Shown one piece after another: positions 1 through 7,857 of a stretch of DNA of 42,133 nt. The position numbers and the translations under genes were made by a program. Numbering within the stretch: the stretch's first letter is position 1; the number at the start of each line of letters is the position of its first letter. The DNA is taken from NCBI GenBank assembly GCA_017479675.1, contig JAFVBX010000028.1, positions 1 to 42,133 of the forward strand, in the 5' to 3' direction. The stretch is from Prevotella sp. GTDB taxonomy: Bacteria; Bacteroidota; Bacteroidia; Bacteroidales; Bacteroidaceae. A model generated the notes under the pieces. The model was not told the origin of the DNA, did no database searches, and saw only the letters and a list, made by a program, of their open reading frames with translations.

Positions 1-2909
1 GCCCTTGAACGTATAACCTTCCTTCGTCGGGTTCGTAGCAGGAGCCGAAACAGTCGCTCCCTCCTCTATCGTCTGTGCATTGCCAAACTGTGTCTCGCCG
101 TTATAGAACTTCACGGTGTAGCTTGTTGTTGGTATCTCCTCCGTCCACTTAGCATAGAGAGTGGTGTTATCACTTATGCTTGCCCCTGCCACAGCAGCAG
201 AGGTCAGTCCTTCGTTAGTGTACCAACCACCGAAGGTATATCCCGTTGCCTCTGGTGTTGGCAACGTGCTTGGCAGAGCTGTAGCGCCTGTCACGTCAGC
301 AATAGCGCTACCGTGCCCGTTCATGTTATATGATACCGTGTAGGTTGTTGGGGTGGGGGTGCTGGATGATGCAACCTCGCCTGATATGGTGATAGGCAGG
401 TTAACTACGAAATACTTTGAGTTGTTAGCTGTTGACTTAAACCTTATCTTAAATGTTACAGTACCACTTAATGGTGTGCCTGACAAACTTGGGAAAGAGA
501 AAGTTGATACTCCATTCTCAGAAGAAGCTACATCATTTGATGTGTATGTCGTAGTACCATCAGTAAGTATAGCCTGATAGGTATAGCCTGTAGCCTGCGT
601 TACTATGGTTGCAGAAATGGCATTTGGAGTAAAAGTGTATCCTGATGCCACAGTAAACTGAGCAGAAATAGAGTAATTATCACTATACTCAGAAGTGTTT
701 ATGTTACCACTTGGCTTATACTTTACAGAGTATGGAGCAGTTGCAGAGCTGTAGGTTGAATTGCTTGTTCCTATACTACTACCTACAGTAAACGCTGTTG
801 CTGATGCCGTAACACTTGCGTTAGTGGAACTTGAAGTAAAGGTAGCAGCATAAGAATTGACATTGCTATTACCTATCTTTATAGTACAATCGCCTTCTCC
901 CCCCGTTCCACTGTTTTCAGTAAACTGCGCATAGAGGGTCTCGTTTGCAGTAGGAGTGTATGAAGCGTTAGCAGCACCTTTCAGTGTGCCGCCAGTGGAT
1001 GCTGTGTACCATCCGTTGAAGGTATATCCAGACTTCGTAGCTGTTGGCAGGGTGATGCTCGCACCACTTGAAGCCTGTGTGAGGCTCGCCGTAGCACAGG
1101 TACCTCCATTGGTTGTGGCATCAAATGTCACAGTGTATGTCGTCTCTGCAGGAGTCTCACCTGAAACTGTCACATTAGCGGTAGAACTCTGTATCGTCGT
1201 CGTACCTGATGTTGCCTTACAGTAGTAGCTGCCAGATGCCGTCGGTGCTATCGTAGCGTTCGTAGCACCATCCACTTCTTCACCGTCCTTGTACCACTGG
1301 TAGGTGATGTCAGCACCGCTGCCTGATGCAGGGCACGTTATCTCGTCGCCTGCTTCGAGGTCGTATGTAGGAGCGAGGTCTTTCTCAAACAGCACCGTAT
1401 TGTTCTGATACAGTCTCTCATACTCTGTTGCAGCAAGGATGAAAGCACCAAGTATCTTACCTTCAGTTTGTCTGTCGGACTTTTTTACTCTTGTTACATC
1501 ATGCCCCAACAGATAGTAAGCCTTTGAACCATCACGCCACTTGTTGGCATTGACAGCTGCACCTCCCAAACCAGCAGAGCGACATGAGCCAAAGAGGTGA
1601 ACGCCCTCGTTGCCGTCAGTAGCAAAGAAGTTGTTTACCAAACCAGCATAGCCCTTCTTCGCAATAGTCTCGTATGTATCGCTTGGAAGGTAACCTAATC
1701 TGATAGCCTTCAGATAACCAGCGGTAAACAGAGCTGTGGCAGAAGACTCTATATAGTTATAGGTGTCAACATGACTACTTGCGTTATTACCATTATTGTA
1801 TGTAGAGGTGTGGAAAGTTCCGTTCTCGTCAAGCAACTGGTACCAGCAACCTGTCTCTGCATCCTGACGAGCAGCAAGACCAGCAGCAAGTTCAGTAAGG
1901 TGCGACTGCAAGGTAGTATAGTTTGCTGTGCCAGACAAGCCTGCAATCTGCATCTGCTCAAGTATGTCAACAAGGGCAAGGAAATACCAACCTACTGCTC
2001 TGCCCCAATAAGATGCTGAGTGAAAGACTCCACCATCTGGATTAAAGCCAGCCCAAGTGTTGGAATAGTTAGTATAGCCCTTTGCTGCAAAAGCGTGATA
2101 GAGCAGCTTGTCTGTTGGGTTCCAGCACATTTCCCAAAGAGCCTGTATCTGGCGATAGGCTATTGTCCAGTCATCACCAATAATGTTGCTGCCATTATAG
2201 TTCCTCAACTGAGCAAACAAAGCTGGTCCCATGTATGAGCCGTCAAGCCACATCTCGTCCTTATAGGTTTCCTTATGCCACCATCCACCTTCTACTATAG
2301 TGTGACCTGCCTCATATGCAGGTGTTGAAGTACCTATCTTATAACCACTATTGTGAGCACCAAAACCCGTTACAGCTTTGCCCAAAGCCGTCTGGGCGTG
2401 AGAATTAGTGGTAGAAGCTATGCTCTTTGAGGCGTATGCACCACCAGTTTTCGTCAGGTTGTAAATGCCGAAGAACATTTTTGAGGCATTAAGATTGTCC
2501 AGACTACCACCACCAGTAGGTACACTGTTATAGTAGGCATTACAATAACCAGCCATGTTATAGAAGAATGGCTCAGCCCATGACTGTGCCCAGTCAAACT
2601 GAGAGTAGTACTCCACATTCTCCACTATCGCCTTAGCCACCAAGCCTGGCACATAGTCAAATGCAGTATGTCCATCTGCTGTCTTAGTTCCATTCTCATT
2701 ATATACAGCAAAACCATCTTGTGTTGTGTTTCTGTAGAAGTTGGTCATGCGTGACTTCGTCACCCACTGAGAATATCTCACGTCAGCGTTAAAGGTGAAG
2801 TCGCTCTCCGTAGCTCCTACCTCGCTACGTTAGTGAGCGTGAGCATAGCGAGGGTAGCGAGTCCCATCATCTTCTTTACGATAGTTTTCTTTCCCAAAGT
2901 CTTTGTCAT
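1..2909 (-). pseudogene. GH105-like secreted hydrolase with Ig-like and Flg_new repeats, frameshifted, 3' end outside window
   Basis: The reading frame is open from 2829 to the window edge (about 943 codons). The N-terminal part resembles family 105/88 unsaturated rhamnogalacturonyl hydrolases, which cleave unsaturated galacturonate from pectin fragments; supporting motifs are DGSYMGPALFAQ, NPDGGVFHSASYWGRAVGW and ALVDILEQM. It is followed by an Ig-like domain (ITYQWYKDGEEV) and Flg_new-type repeats (SGYTFNGWYT, TGYTFGGWYT) running off the left edge. The only plausible start is ATG at 2909, giving a signal peptide (MTKTLGKKTIVKKMMGL, then ATLAMLTLTNVA). That frame stops at 2817-2819, and the hydrolase frame has its own stop at 2830-2832, so one base appears to be missing near 2820-2829. 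This could be a true inactivating frameshift or a sequence error. Family call is fairly secure; activity is doubtful as written. Confidence 0.75.
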
Positions 2910-2938
2910 ATTTTCTGTTATAATTATAGTTTACGCTG

Positions 2939-2946
2939 CAAAGTTA
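2939..2946 (-). promoter_or_regulatory. -7 box for the GH105-like gene
   Basis: The minus strand reads TAACTTTG followed by C, matching the Bacteroidetes -7 consensus TAnnTTTG, about 30 nt upstream of the ATG at 2909. A TTG lies upstream but at non-ideal spacing, so only the -7 element is claimed. Confidence 0.5.
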
Positions 2947-3177
2947 CGACTTTTTTCCCAATTACACATTATAAATTACTATTTTTTACTGTTTTTCTCA
3001 TCAAATCGAATTTATTTCTTTCTTGGCGAGAGAAAACAGAACCGTCTTTGCGGGAAATAAAATTGACAATATGTAATACATTTCGGGATTTTACATTGCA
3101 AAGTGTCAGACGAGAGAAGTGCATGAAAGGGTGGCGAAATAGACATTTAGGGGGCGAGAGGAAAGGGTTTGTGAACT

Positions 3178-3260
3178 TAAAGCATAGCTTTTATGGTGTC
3201 AAAGGATAACTTTTATAAGGCTAAAGCATAGCTTTTATAGAGCAAAAGCAATGCTTTTTT
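3178..3260. repeat. Four tandem hairpin units, period about 22 bp
   Basis: Units AAAGCATAGCTTTTAT (3178-3193 and 3223-3238), AAAGGATAACTTTTAT (3201-3216) and AAAGCAATGCTTTTTT (3245-3260) are spaced 22-23 bp. Most are self-complementary (AAAGC...GCTTT), so each could form a small hairpin. Function unknown; probably a REP-like element of the host. Confidence 0.7.
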
Positions 3261-3271
3261 ATCGGTTTTAT

Positions 3272-3301
3272 CGCCGTTTTCTGGCTTAAAAACGGCGTTT
3301 T
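3272..3301 (+). terminator. Possible intrinsic terminator
   Basis: A perfect 9-bp stem, CGCCGTTTT (3272-3280) with AAAACGGCG (3289-3297), is followed by TTTT. No gene clearly ends here, so it may only be a boundary element of the repeat region. Confidence 0.4.
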
Positions 3302-3594
3302 CGAGGGTTAAAAACTACGCTCGGATTTTCAACAAGCTAAGCATCAGCAGTTTACATAAATTCGCGAGATTTCGATTTTTGAAAGCCTTTCGACAGTTGA
3401 TGAAAAATTTCGCAAGGAAACAACATTTGCGAAAATCAATGTGTCAGTTTATTTGGCTGTTTTTTTTGCAAAGTGTTAGTACGGTGATTGTTTGGAAGAA
3501 AAATAATATGGTCTTTGCGAGAGGAATATTATCCCCTCAAACTGTAATTTTTGTAAAATAATCTTGACTTTTAGCAATAAAATCACTAAAACTC

Positions 3595-3625
3595 TTTGCT
3601 ATTATATAAAAACTTCGTAACTTTG
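3595..3625 (+). promoter_or_regulatory. Promoter of the small two-gene unit
   Basis: TTTG (3595-3598), a 19-nt spacer, then TAACTTTG (3618-3625): an exact match to the Bacteroidetes -33/-7 consensus. The predicted leader of about 125 nt can fold strongly: CTCTTTT with AAAAGAG and GCGTTC with GAACGC form one long hairpin in about 3636-3688, followed by GGAG/CTCC and CCTT/AAGG stems before the ATG at 3756. Confidence 0.75.
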
Positions 3626-3755
3626 CACCGAGAATTCTCTTTTGCGTTCACATATCTATTTATATGCGAACGCACGAAAAGAGTGTGTGATAATGGGAGC
3701 AACTCCTTAACCGACAAGGTTGAAGCGAAACAGAAACAAACAAAACAGAAGCAAT

Positions 3756-3902
3756 ATGGCAGTAAACTTCATAACATACAACACGGCAGAGGAAAGACTC
3801 GCAGCCTTCCGACGCTCTGTCAACCTCCGCAAGGAATGGGAGGCAAAGATGGCACCTGCCATGCAGCAGTATCGAGAAAAGGTTAATGCAGAAAGGAAAT
3901 GA
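3756..3902 (+). CDS. Small basic protein of unknown function (48 aa)
   Basis: A 48-residue protein starting MAVNFITYNTAEERLAAF, mostly charged and predicted helical, rich in Arg, Lys and Glu. The ATG at 3756 is preferred over an upstream alternative because it sits in an AT-rich context after the structured leader. Its stop overlaps the start of the next gene by 4 nt, so the two are translationally coupled and probably act together. I do not recognise the family. The pairing of a tiny charged protein with a DUF6169-like partner behind a consensus promoter would fit a regulatory or toxin-antitoxin-like pair, but nothing in the sequence proves this. Confidence 0.7.
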   Translation: MAVNFITYNTAEERLAAFRRSVNLRKEWEAKMAPAMQQYREKVNAERK

Positions 3903-4393
3903 TAGACATTTCGGAAGAACAAATAAACCTGCATTCTCCCTATAAAGTCTCGCGCATAGCAGAGAATTCCTTCGTTTTCGTAACGGACTATGATATACTC
4001 TTCAATGTCGGTTTCACGAGTGACTACATGCTGATGGAAGAAGGGGCATACCAGCTCTTCATAATGAATGAAGAAGGGAAGCCCTCACCAAATGACCCGA
4101 AGGTAAAAGATACTGTAGCGTCTATAATAAAAGATTTCCTCAACTCTGAACCCGCTGTGGTTATATACATATGTGACACAGCTGACAATCGACAGGCTAT
4201 AAGAAACCGGCTTTTCGTCAGGTGGTTCAAAGAGTATGGCAATGAGGATTATATATTCAAAAATGAGCAGGTCAGAATTGATGACATAGACTATTTTGGT
4301 AGCATAATAATGCACAAATCGCATCCTGTCCATGAAGAGATAGAAGCGAAGTTCCATGAGTTTGTGACCAATCTGCCAACAAAACTATCATAG
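3899..4393 (+). CDS. DUF6169-like protein (164 aa)
   Basis: An acidic soluble protein without signal peptide or membrane segment. The pattern of an N-terminal YKVSRIAENSFVFVTDY strand region, a central VVIYICDTADNRQAIRNRLF and a following VRWFKEYG resembles the Bacteroidales DUF6169 family, whose function is unknown. It overlaps the preceding 48-aa gene by 4 nt and lies 42 bp before the interrupted secreted-protein gene, with no obvious terminator between. Family assignment is from memory of the motif pattern and is moderate. Confidence 0.75.
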   Translation: MIDISEEQINLHSPYKVSRIAENSFVFVTDYDILFNVGFTSDYMLMEEGAYQLFIMNEEGKPSPNDPKVKDTVASIIKDFLNSEPAVVIYICDTADNRQAIRNRLFVRWFKEYGNEDYIFKNEQVRIDDIDYFGSIIMHKSHPVHEEIEAKFHEFVTNLPTKLS

Positions 4394-4435
4394 CTTCTTA
4401 ACAGCGAAACATTAACAAACTAAATACTAACAATA

Positions 4436-5114
4436 ATGAAAGAAAAGACTAAAAAATTACAATCATTTGCACTGCTGCTCATCATCTCACTCTTGAGCAC
4501 AGCAACGGCGTGGGCGGAAACAGCTTCTCCCGCTGGGGCAGGAACGTATTCGACAACATCGAATCCTGATGCAGCTAAGAAATTCATAGAGGTATCGACA
4601 AATGCTGTCTTTCTTTACCGAGACAATGACGCCCATGGAGGAGTTAATAGTGACGGTTTAAAGGCAAGTAGTACGAATATGTCTGGTTATGTGTTTTATA
4701 TTTCGTCACCAATGACTTTGAAGGGTACAATAAAGCACAAGGCAAGTTCGGAATCGACGAAGGAGGCAACGTTGTATATCAGTACAGTTACAAGTGCGTG
4801 GTTCCAAGAACTGGTCGATGGAGCTAATAACTCTACTGTGATTTCTGCAGACCCTGTTTTGGCCGCAGTGGGTAATAAAACCCAAGTCAGTGGGGTAACA
4901 TCAAGTGGAGAAACCTTTGATATTACTTATGGTAGCACTTTGCCAGCAGGTTATTACTATGTTTATGCTCAAGCTTCAGGTTCGTCTCCATCCACTAATA
5001 TGTATTTGAAGTCAATCACTTTGACTTCAGCAGCGGCTTCCAACCCAACAGTAACCTACAACGGTAATGGAAGTGATGGTGGTACTGCGGTAACAGACAC
5101 AAACAGCCCTTACG
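4436..5114 (+). pseudogene. 5' part of a large secreted repeat protein, split by the prophage
   Basis: Starts MKEKTKKLQSFALLLIISLL and has a clear signal peptide ending near TATAWAE. About 170 residues of beta-rich sequence follow (VFLYRDNDAHGG, SGYVFYISSPMTLKG, LPAGYYYVYAQ), resembling carbohydrate-binding or adhesin modules, then the beginning of a Flg_new repeat (TVTYNGNGSDGG) that breaks off at SPY. The prophage end supplies the next bases, giving Val then TAA at 5117-5119. The frame resumes at 38873 with YESGATVTVLSNTW, so the uninterrupted gene encoded at least about 1,300 residues. As it stands the fragment would be a truncated exported protein of about 227 aa. Confidence 0.9.
5111..5114. 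repeat. Target-site duplication, left copy (TACG)
   Basis: The host codon run AGC CCT TAC G is interrupted here, and TACG reappears at 38873-38876 directly before AA AGC GGA. Removing the prophage and one copy restores an uninterrupted frame. Mu itself duplicates 5 bp; only 4 bp match here. Confidence 0.85.
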
Positions 5115-5124
5115 TATAATCAGC

Positions 5125-5190
5125 AAAACGAAATGTGCAAGGTTGCAAAAACGAAATGTGTAATTTTAACAGAAAAACGAAATGTGTTAA
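5125..5190. repeat. Left-end transposase binding sites L1-L3
   Basis: Three direct copies of AAAACGAAATGTG begin at 5125, 5148 and 5174, followed by CAA, TAA and TTAA. Copies in inverted orientation occur at the other end (38850-38862, 38755-38766, 38296-38309). By analogy with Mu attL/attR these are likely MuA binding sites; the role is inferred. Confidence 0.8.
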
Positions 5191-5231
5191 AATGAATGAT
5201 TGTGATTGGTGGTTTTGCATCTAAAACTCAC

Positions 5232-5273
5232 AAAAAAATGAGCCTCAAAATTCTTGTTTTCTGGGCTCATTTT
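5232..5273 (-). terminator. Terminator of the leftward late operon
   Basis: A perfect 10-bp stem, AAAATGAGCC (5235-5244) with GGCTCATTTT (5264-5273). Read on the minus strand it is followed by a run of seven T. It lies downstream of the thymidylate-synthase-like gene and just inside the phage end, so it would stop late transcripts before the transposase sites and the host gene. Confidence 0.8.
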
Positions 5274-5285
5274 CATGTAAAAAAG

Positions 5286-5317
5286 TTTGTGTATTTCAAG
5301 AAAATTTTGTACCTTTG
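5286..5317 (+). promoter_or_regulatory. Rightward consensus promoter, no sense gene downstream
   Basis: TTTG (5286-5289), a 20-nt spacer and TACCTTTG (5310-5317) fit the Bacteroidetes promoter. The transcript would run rightward into the antisense strand of the thymidylate-synthase-like gene. Its first 100 nt contain GTGTAGT/ACTACAC and GTAAC/GTTAC stems. A small or antisense RNA is possible. Confidence 0.55.
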
Positions 5318-5423
5318 TACTTGTTAAGTTGGGGTATTGTTTTCTATCTATTACAACCTTCTTAGTAGCTTTTTGCAGGGGGGTGTAGTACCTGCACACC
5401 CACTACACTGGCAGTAACTTCCG

Positions 5424-6164
5424 TTACACATTCAAGTCAAACTTTACGCCTTCATCACCGTTGAGGAGGTTGTGCGTGCGCTCTATGTTGTTGTCGTAGA
5501 TGTGCACGTTGCCCAGGAATAACGTTATTGATTTCAGGGGCATGTCTATCTGGCGCGACATGAGATACAGGTGATATATGTCTGACGGCAAGCCGAGGTT
5601 AGCATCGCTGCTGCGCTGGTAGGCAGATACTACGAGCTCGCCTTTGTCTATTTGGAACTGCACAAGGCTCAGGCACGGTGCCTGGTTGCTCTCTGCATTG
5701 GTCTCGCCGAGGAACAGTACGTAGTTCTTGCTGTTGCGCTTCTCGCGGTTTATCCTGGCAATGAGCGGAGGCAGCTTCTCGAAATACGTGGGATAACTAT
5801 TGACGAGTACGCTTCCGCAATAGTCCCACCAGTTGATGCCTACGTCGCGGTATCGTTCCACCTGCCTTTCTCCCTGCATAAACAACTGTAACTCATTCTT
5901 CAGTTTCTTTCTGGCTATGCTGTGGCTCTCGAATATGTCGAGCAGGTCTGCCGGTGTCATCGACATCTGTTGGTTGAGCAGGTAGCGTATGCCGCCTTTC
6001 TTGTTTGTCTGGCTGCTGCCCTCATTGAGCAACTTGCCGAGCATTGAATAGTATTTGTTCGGCATCTTAATAGCATTTGAATGCTGTTTAGGCACTGACA
6101 AATATGCCGTAAACTCAGAATTACCCCCCCCATTTTGTAGATTTCTTGTTTCATTTTCTTCCAT
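5424..6164 (-). CDS. Thymidylate synthase-family protein, possible pyrimidine (hydroxy)methylase
   Basis: A 246-aa protein aligning with thymidylate synthase through its core: NELQLFMQGE (catalytic Glu, E91), INWWDYCG, QAPCLSLVQF (nucleophile C164), AYQRSSDANLGLPSDI (phosphate/ribose R184, S185, D187) and GNVHIYDNN (H221, Y223). TS enzymes methylate dUMP at C5 using methylene-tetrahydrofolate. The base-recognising Asn (N177 in E. coli ThyA) is Asp here (D195), as in T4 dCMP hydroxymethylase, suggesting a cytosine substrate. The paired Arg of the second subunit (RR before IIVSAW in ThyA) reads SKN, so the phosphate site is altered and the substrate is uncertain. It is the last gene of the leftward late operon, behind the lysis genes and before a strong terminator, where Mu carries its DNA-modification gene mom. 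Fold call strong; substrate is inference. Confidence 0.8.
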   Translation of the reverse strand: MEENETRNLQNGGGNSEFTAYLSVPKQHSNAIKMPNKYYSMLGKLLNEGSSQTNKKGGIRYLLNQQMSMTPADLLDIFESHSIARKKLKNELQLFMQGERQVERYRDVGINWWDYCGSVLVNSYPTYFEKLPPLIARINREKRNSKNYVLFLGETNAESNQAPCLSLVQFQIDKGELVVSAYQRSSDANLGLPSDIYHLYLMSRQIDMPLKSITLFLGNVHIYDNNIERTHNLLNGDEGVKFDLNV

Positions 6165-6177
6165 TTCCTGTTTGTTT

Positions 6178-6209
6178 TTTGGTTATACGATAAATTATTT
6201 GTAATTTTG
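6178..6209 (+). promoter_or_regulatory. Rightward consensus promoter ahead of a nested hairpin
   Basis: TTTG (6178-6181), a 20-nt spacer, TAATTTTG (6202-6209). It points away from the thymidylate-synthase-like gene, and its predicted start coincides with the outer stem of the nested inverted repeat at 6214-6315. Confidence 0.6.
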
Positions 6210-6213
6210 CAAT

Positions 6214-6315
6214 GCCAATCATTTACAGACACAAGAATACCCGTATAGGACAACGAAGGGAACACTATGCCCCCAGTTGAGTCCTATACGGGTTCGTCGT
6301 TAATAAATGATTGGC
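6214..6315 (+). ncRNA. Candidate structured RNA, nested inverted repeats
   Basis: Outer 12-bp perfect arms GCCAATCATTTA (6214-6225) and TAAATGATTGGC (6304-6315) enclose inner 13-bp perfect arms ACCCGTATAGGAC (6239-6251) and GTCCTATACGGGT (6281-6293). The inner stem can extend by AAC/GTT past a 2-nt bulge, and GGG/CCC lie in the loop. No ORF spans it. A consensus promoter starts transcription at its left edge. It could be a small RNA, or a structured leader of the leftward thymidylate-synthase-like gene, since the fold exists on both strands. No clear terminator follows. Confidence 0.5.
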
Positions 6316-6369
6316 GTCTATATTAACAGGCTGGGGGCTCTTTATATGCCCTTCCCCCAAGGGCAAACC

Positions 6370-6945
6370 TTATATCATCGGTATCACTTTCTTCGCTTGC
6401 GTCAGATAGTTCCTTCTTTCATAGAGGTGGTTCGTCCCACCGTTTATGCGCTTGGTGACAGCCACCATGTCATCGCAATCGGCAAGGCTGTTTAGCCCAT
6501 GTGCTTTCCAGAACCACATCGACGAGCGTATTGCCCCTATGGGCTTTGCGAGAAGTTCAGGCTGCTTCACCACGTCATAGCCACAATACTTCTTGTACGC
6601 CTCGTAGTTGCCCCTGCCAGTCAGCTGTATCAGTCCGCGCCCCTTAAACTTCTGTCCGTCGCCGTCTTTCTCAGGAGTATTGCCCAGCTTCACGGCGAGC
6701 CTCCCTGTGTCGTAAGCAGCACCGCTTGCCAGTTCCTCTGTGTAGCGCAGTTCCGCGCTCTCGTGAGCTATCTGCGCCAGATAGTGCACCCATTGCAGCG
6801 GTGTCGTTATGCCAAACTCCTCGGCATACCTGTTCATCAGCTCCGCCACCGTGTCTGCCGTCTGTCCACGGAAGTGGCGGTTAGCCTTCAGGTTCTGTGC
6901 CAGGTTCGGCATTATCCTTCTTAGTTGTGTTCCTGTTATCTTCAT
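6370..6945 (-). CDS. Endolysin, glycoside hydrolase family 19 type
   Basis: A 191-aa muralytic enzyme of the GH19 chitinase/lysozyme fold, expected to cleave peptidoglycan glycan strands at lysis. Diagnostic motifs are LAQIAHESAELRYTEEL (catalytic Glu in HES, E62), GQKFKGRGLIQLTGRGNYEAY, SMWFWKAHGLNSLAD and TKRINGG. No signal peptide is seen, so export must rely on the holin. Its start lies 64 bp inside the holin gene's 3' end. Full length for a single-domain phage enzyme; no separate cell-wall binding domain. Confidence 0.92.
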   Translation of the reverse strand: MKITGTQLRRIMPNLAQNLKANRHFRGQTADTVAELMNRYAEEFGITTPLQWVHYLAQIAHESAELRYTEELASGAAYDTGRLAVKLGNTPEKDGDGQKFKGRGLIQLTGRGNYEAYKKYCGYDVVKQPELLAKPIGAIRSSMWFWKAHGLNSLADCDDMVAVTKRINGGTNHLYERRNYLTQAKKVIPMI

Positions 6946-7426
6946 CCTTCTGTTTCTCTGTATGTTCCTTGTAACGCTCCATCAGCTCGTCTATCTTAGC
7001 CACTCGGCGCAGGTCCATGTGCACCATGAGGTATATGAGCCACAACGCCTTCCTCCTCGGATGCGCCTTGCACAGGTTCTTCAGTCCGTTGTCCAGATAG
7101 CAGTAGATGATGAAATACGCCATCGTCTTGCAGGCATACACTATCTCCGCACCGTCGCCCATCGAATAGCCCACCAGCGCCACCACCTCCACCAGACATA
7201 CGTACATCAGTAGCTCGGCAAGGGCAAACACAAACTTCCTCCACGAGAAGTTCCTGCAACTGATGAGCGTCACGCCGTCTGCCCTCATGCCACACCACAT
7301 GTTGAATGCCCATCCCGTCACTATCGCCGTGAGGAAGCCCGCCGTCGGCGTCACTACCGCCAACAGCGTGCTCGCCACCACCGCCCACAGTTTCTCTACG
7401 CCTATTATCGTCAACGTCTTGTCCAT
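6881..7426 (-). CDS. Phage holin
   Basis: A 181-aa protein with several hydrophobic segments in the first 130 residues (VVASTLLAVVTPTAGFLTAI, FALAELLMYVCLVEVVALVG, MAYFIIYCYL) and a long, highly charged, probably cytoplasmic C-terminal tail (EKQKDEDNRNTTKKDNAEPG), typical of Bacteroidales phage holins. It would permeabilise the inner membrane to release the endolysin. The ATG at 7426 (MDKTLTIIG) is chosen because the upstream extension overlaps the spanin gene and is low complexity; with this start the overlap is 16 bp. It sits between spanin and endolysin genes in one leftward lysis cassette. Confidence 0.85.
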   Translation of the reverse strand: MDKTLTIIGVEKLWAVVASTLLAVVTPTAGFLTAIVTGWAFNMWCGMRADGVTLISCRNFSWRKFVFALAELLMYVCLVEVVALVGYSMGDGAEIVYACKTMAYFIIYCYLDNGLKNLCKAHPRRKALWLIYLMVHMDLRRVAKIDELMERYKEHTEKQKDEDNRNTTKKDNAEPGTEPEG

Positions 7427-7845
7427 ATCCTTGCTGCCACTATGATTGCCGCCCCTATTACCATCCACATCAGAGCCTCGCCTATGCGCTGCTTCAGCGG
7501 CGGTCTTACCTCCACCGTCTTTACGGCGCTATGGTTCCTCGCCGCCCTTAGGCTGTCTATCTGTGCTTTATACACCGCCATGCTGTCCCTCAGGTGCGTG
7601 TCCTTCTCTACGTACACACGCTCCTTCTGCACGTCCTTCAGGGTGTCGCCAAGAGGGTTGACCACCACCAACCTGTCGTTCCATCTGTCGATGTATTCCT
7701 TCACCTTCTCTGTGCGCACCCTCTCCTTCAGGAACGTATCGATGCGCACCGCCGTAACGGTGTCTCTCTCCACCGTCACCACCCTCTTGGTGGAGCAGGA
7801 AACCAATAGCATCAGCAGTAATGGCAGGTAAAATATCTTTTTCAT
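7411..7845 (-). CDS. Unimolecular spanin (u-spanin)
   Basis: A 144-aa protein starting MKKIFYLPLLLMLLVSC, a lipoprotein signal with lipobox LVSC (Cys 17). A charged, coiled-coil-like middle follows (VEKDTHLRDSMAVYKAQIDS), then a C-terminal transmembrane helix (ALMWMVIGAAIIVAARI, about residues 122-140) ending in RR. An outer-membrane lipid anchor at one end and an inner-membrane helix at the other is the architecture of u-spanins such as phage T1 gp11, which bridge and fuse the two membranes after peptidoglycan loss. Its position directly upstream of holin and endolysin supports this. Assigned by topology, not by sequence similarity. Confidence 0.75.
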   Translation of the reverse strand: MKKIFYLPLLLMLLVSCSTKRVVTVERDTVTAVRIDTFLKERVRTEKVKEYIDRWNDRLVVVNPLGDTLKDVQKERVYVEKDTHLRDSMAVYKAQIDSLRAARNHSAVKTVEVRPPLKQRIGEALMWMVIGAAIIVAARIWTRR

Positions 7846-7857
7846 ATCCCATTTAAT

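Larger units (their letters stand above)
2947..3594. other. Intergenic region without a convincing gene
   Basis: About 650 bp between the leftward hydrolase gene and the rightward small-gene unit. It is AT-rich, with only short ORFs that show no recognisable protein character. It holds the tandem hairpin repeat at 3178-3260 and the stem-loop at 3272-3301; nothing else stands out. Confidence 0.6.

Noticed and set aside
5187..5399. 70-codon minus-strand ORF at the left end
   Set aside because: It overlaps the late terminator and transposase sites and has no protein-like pattern.
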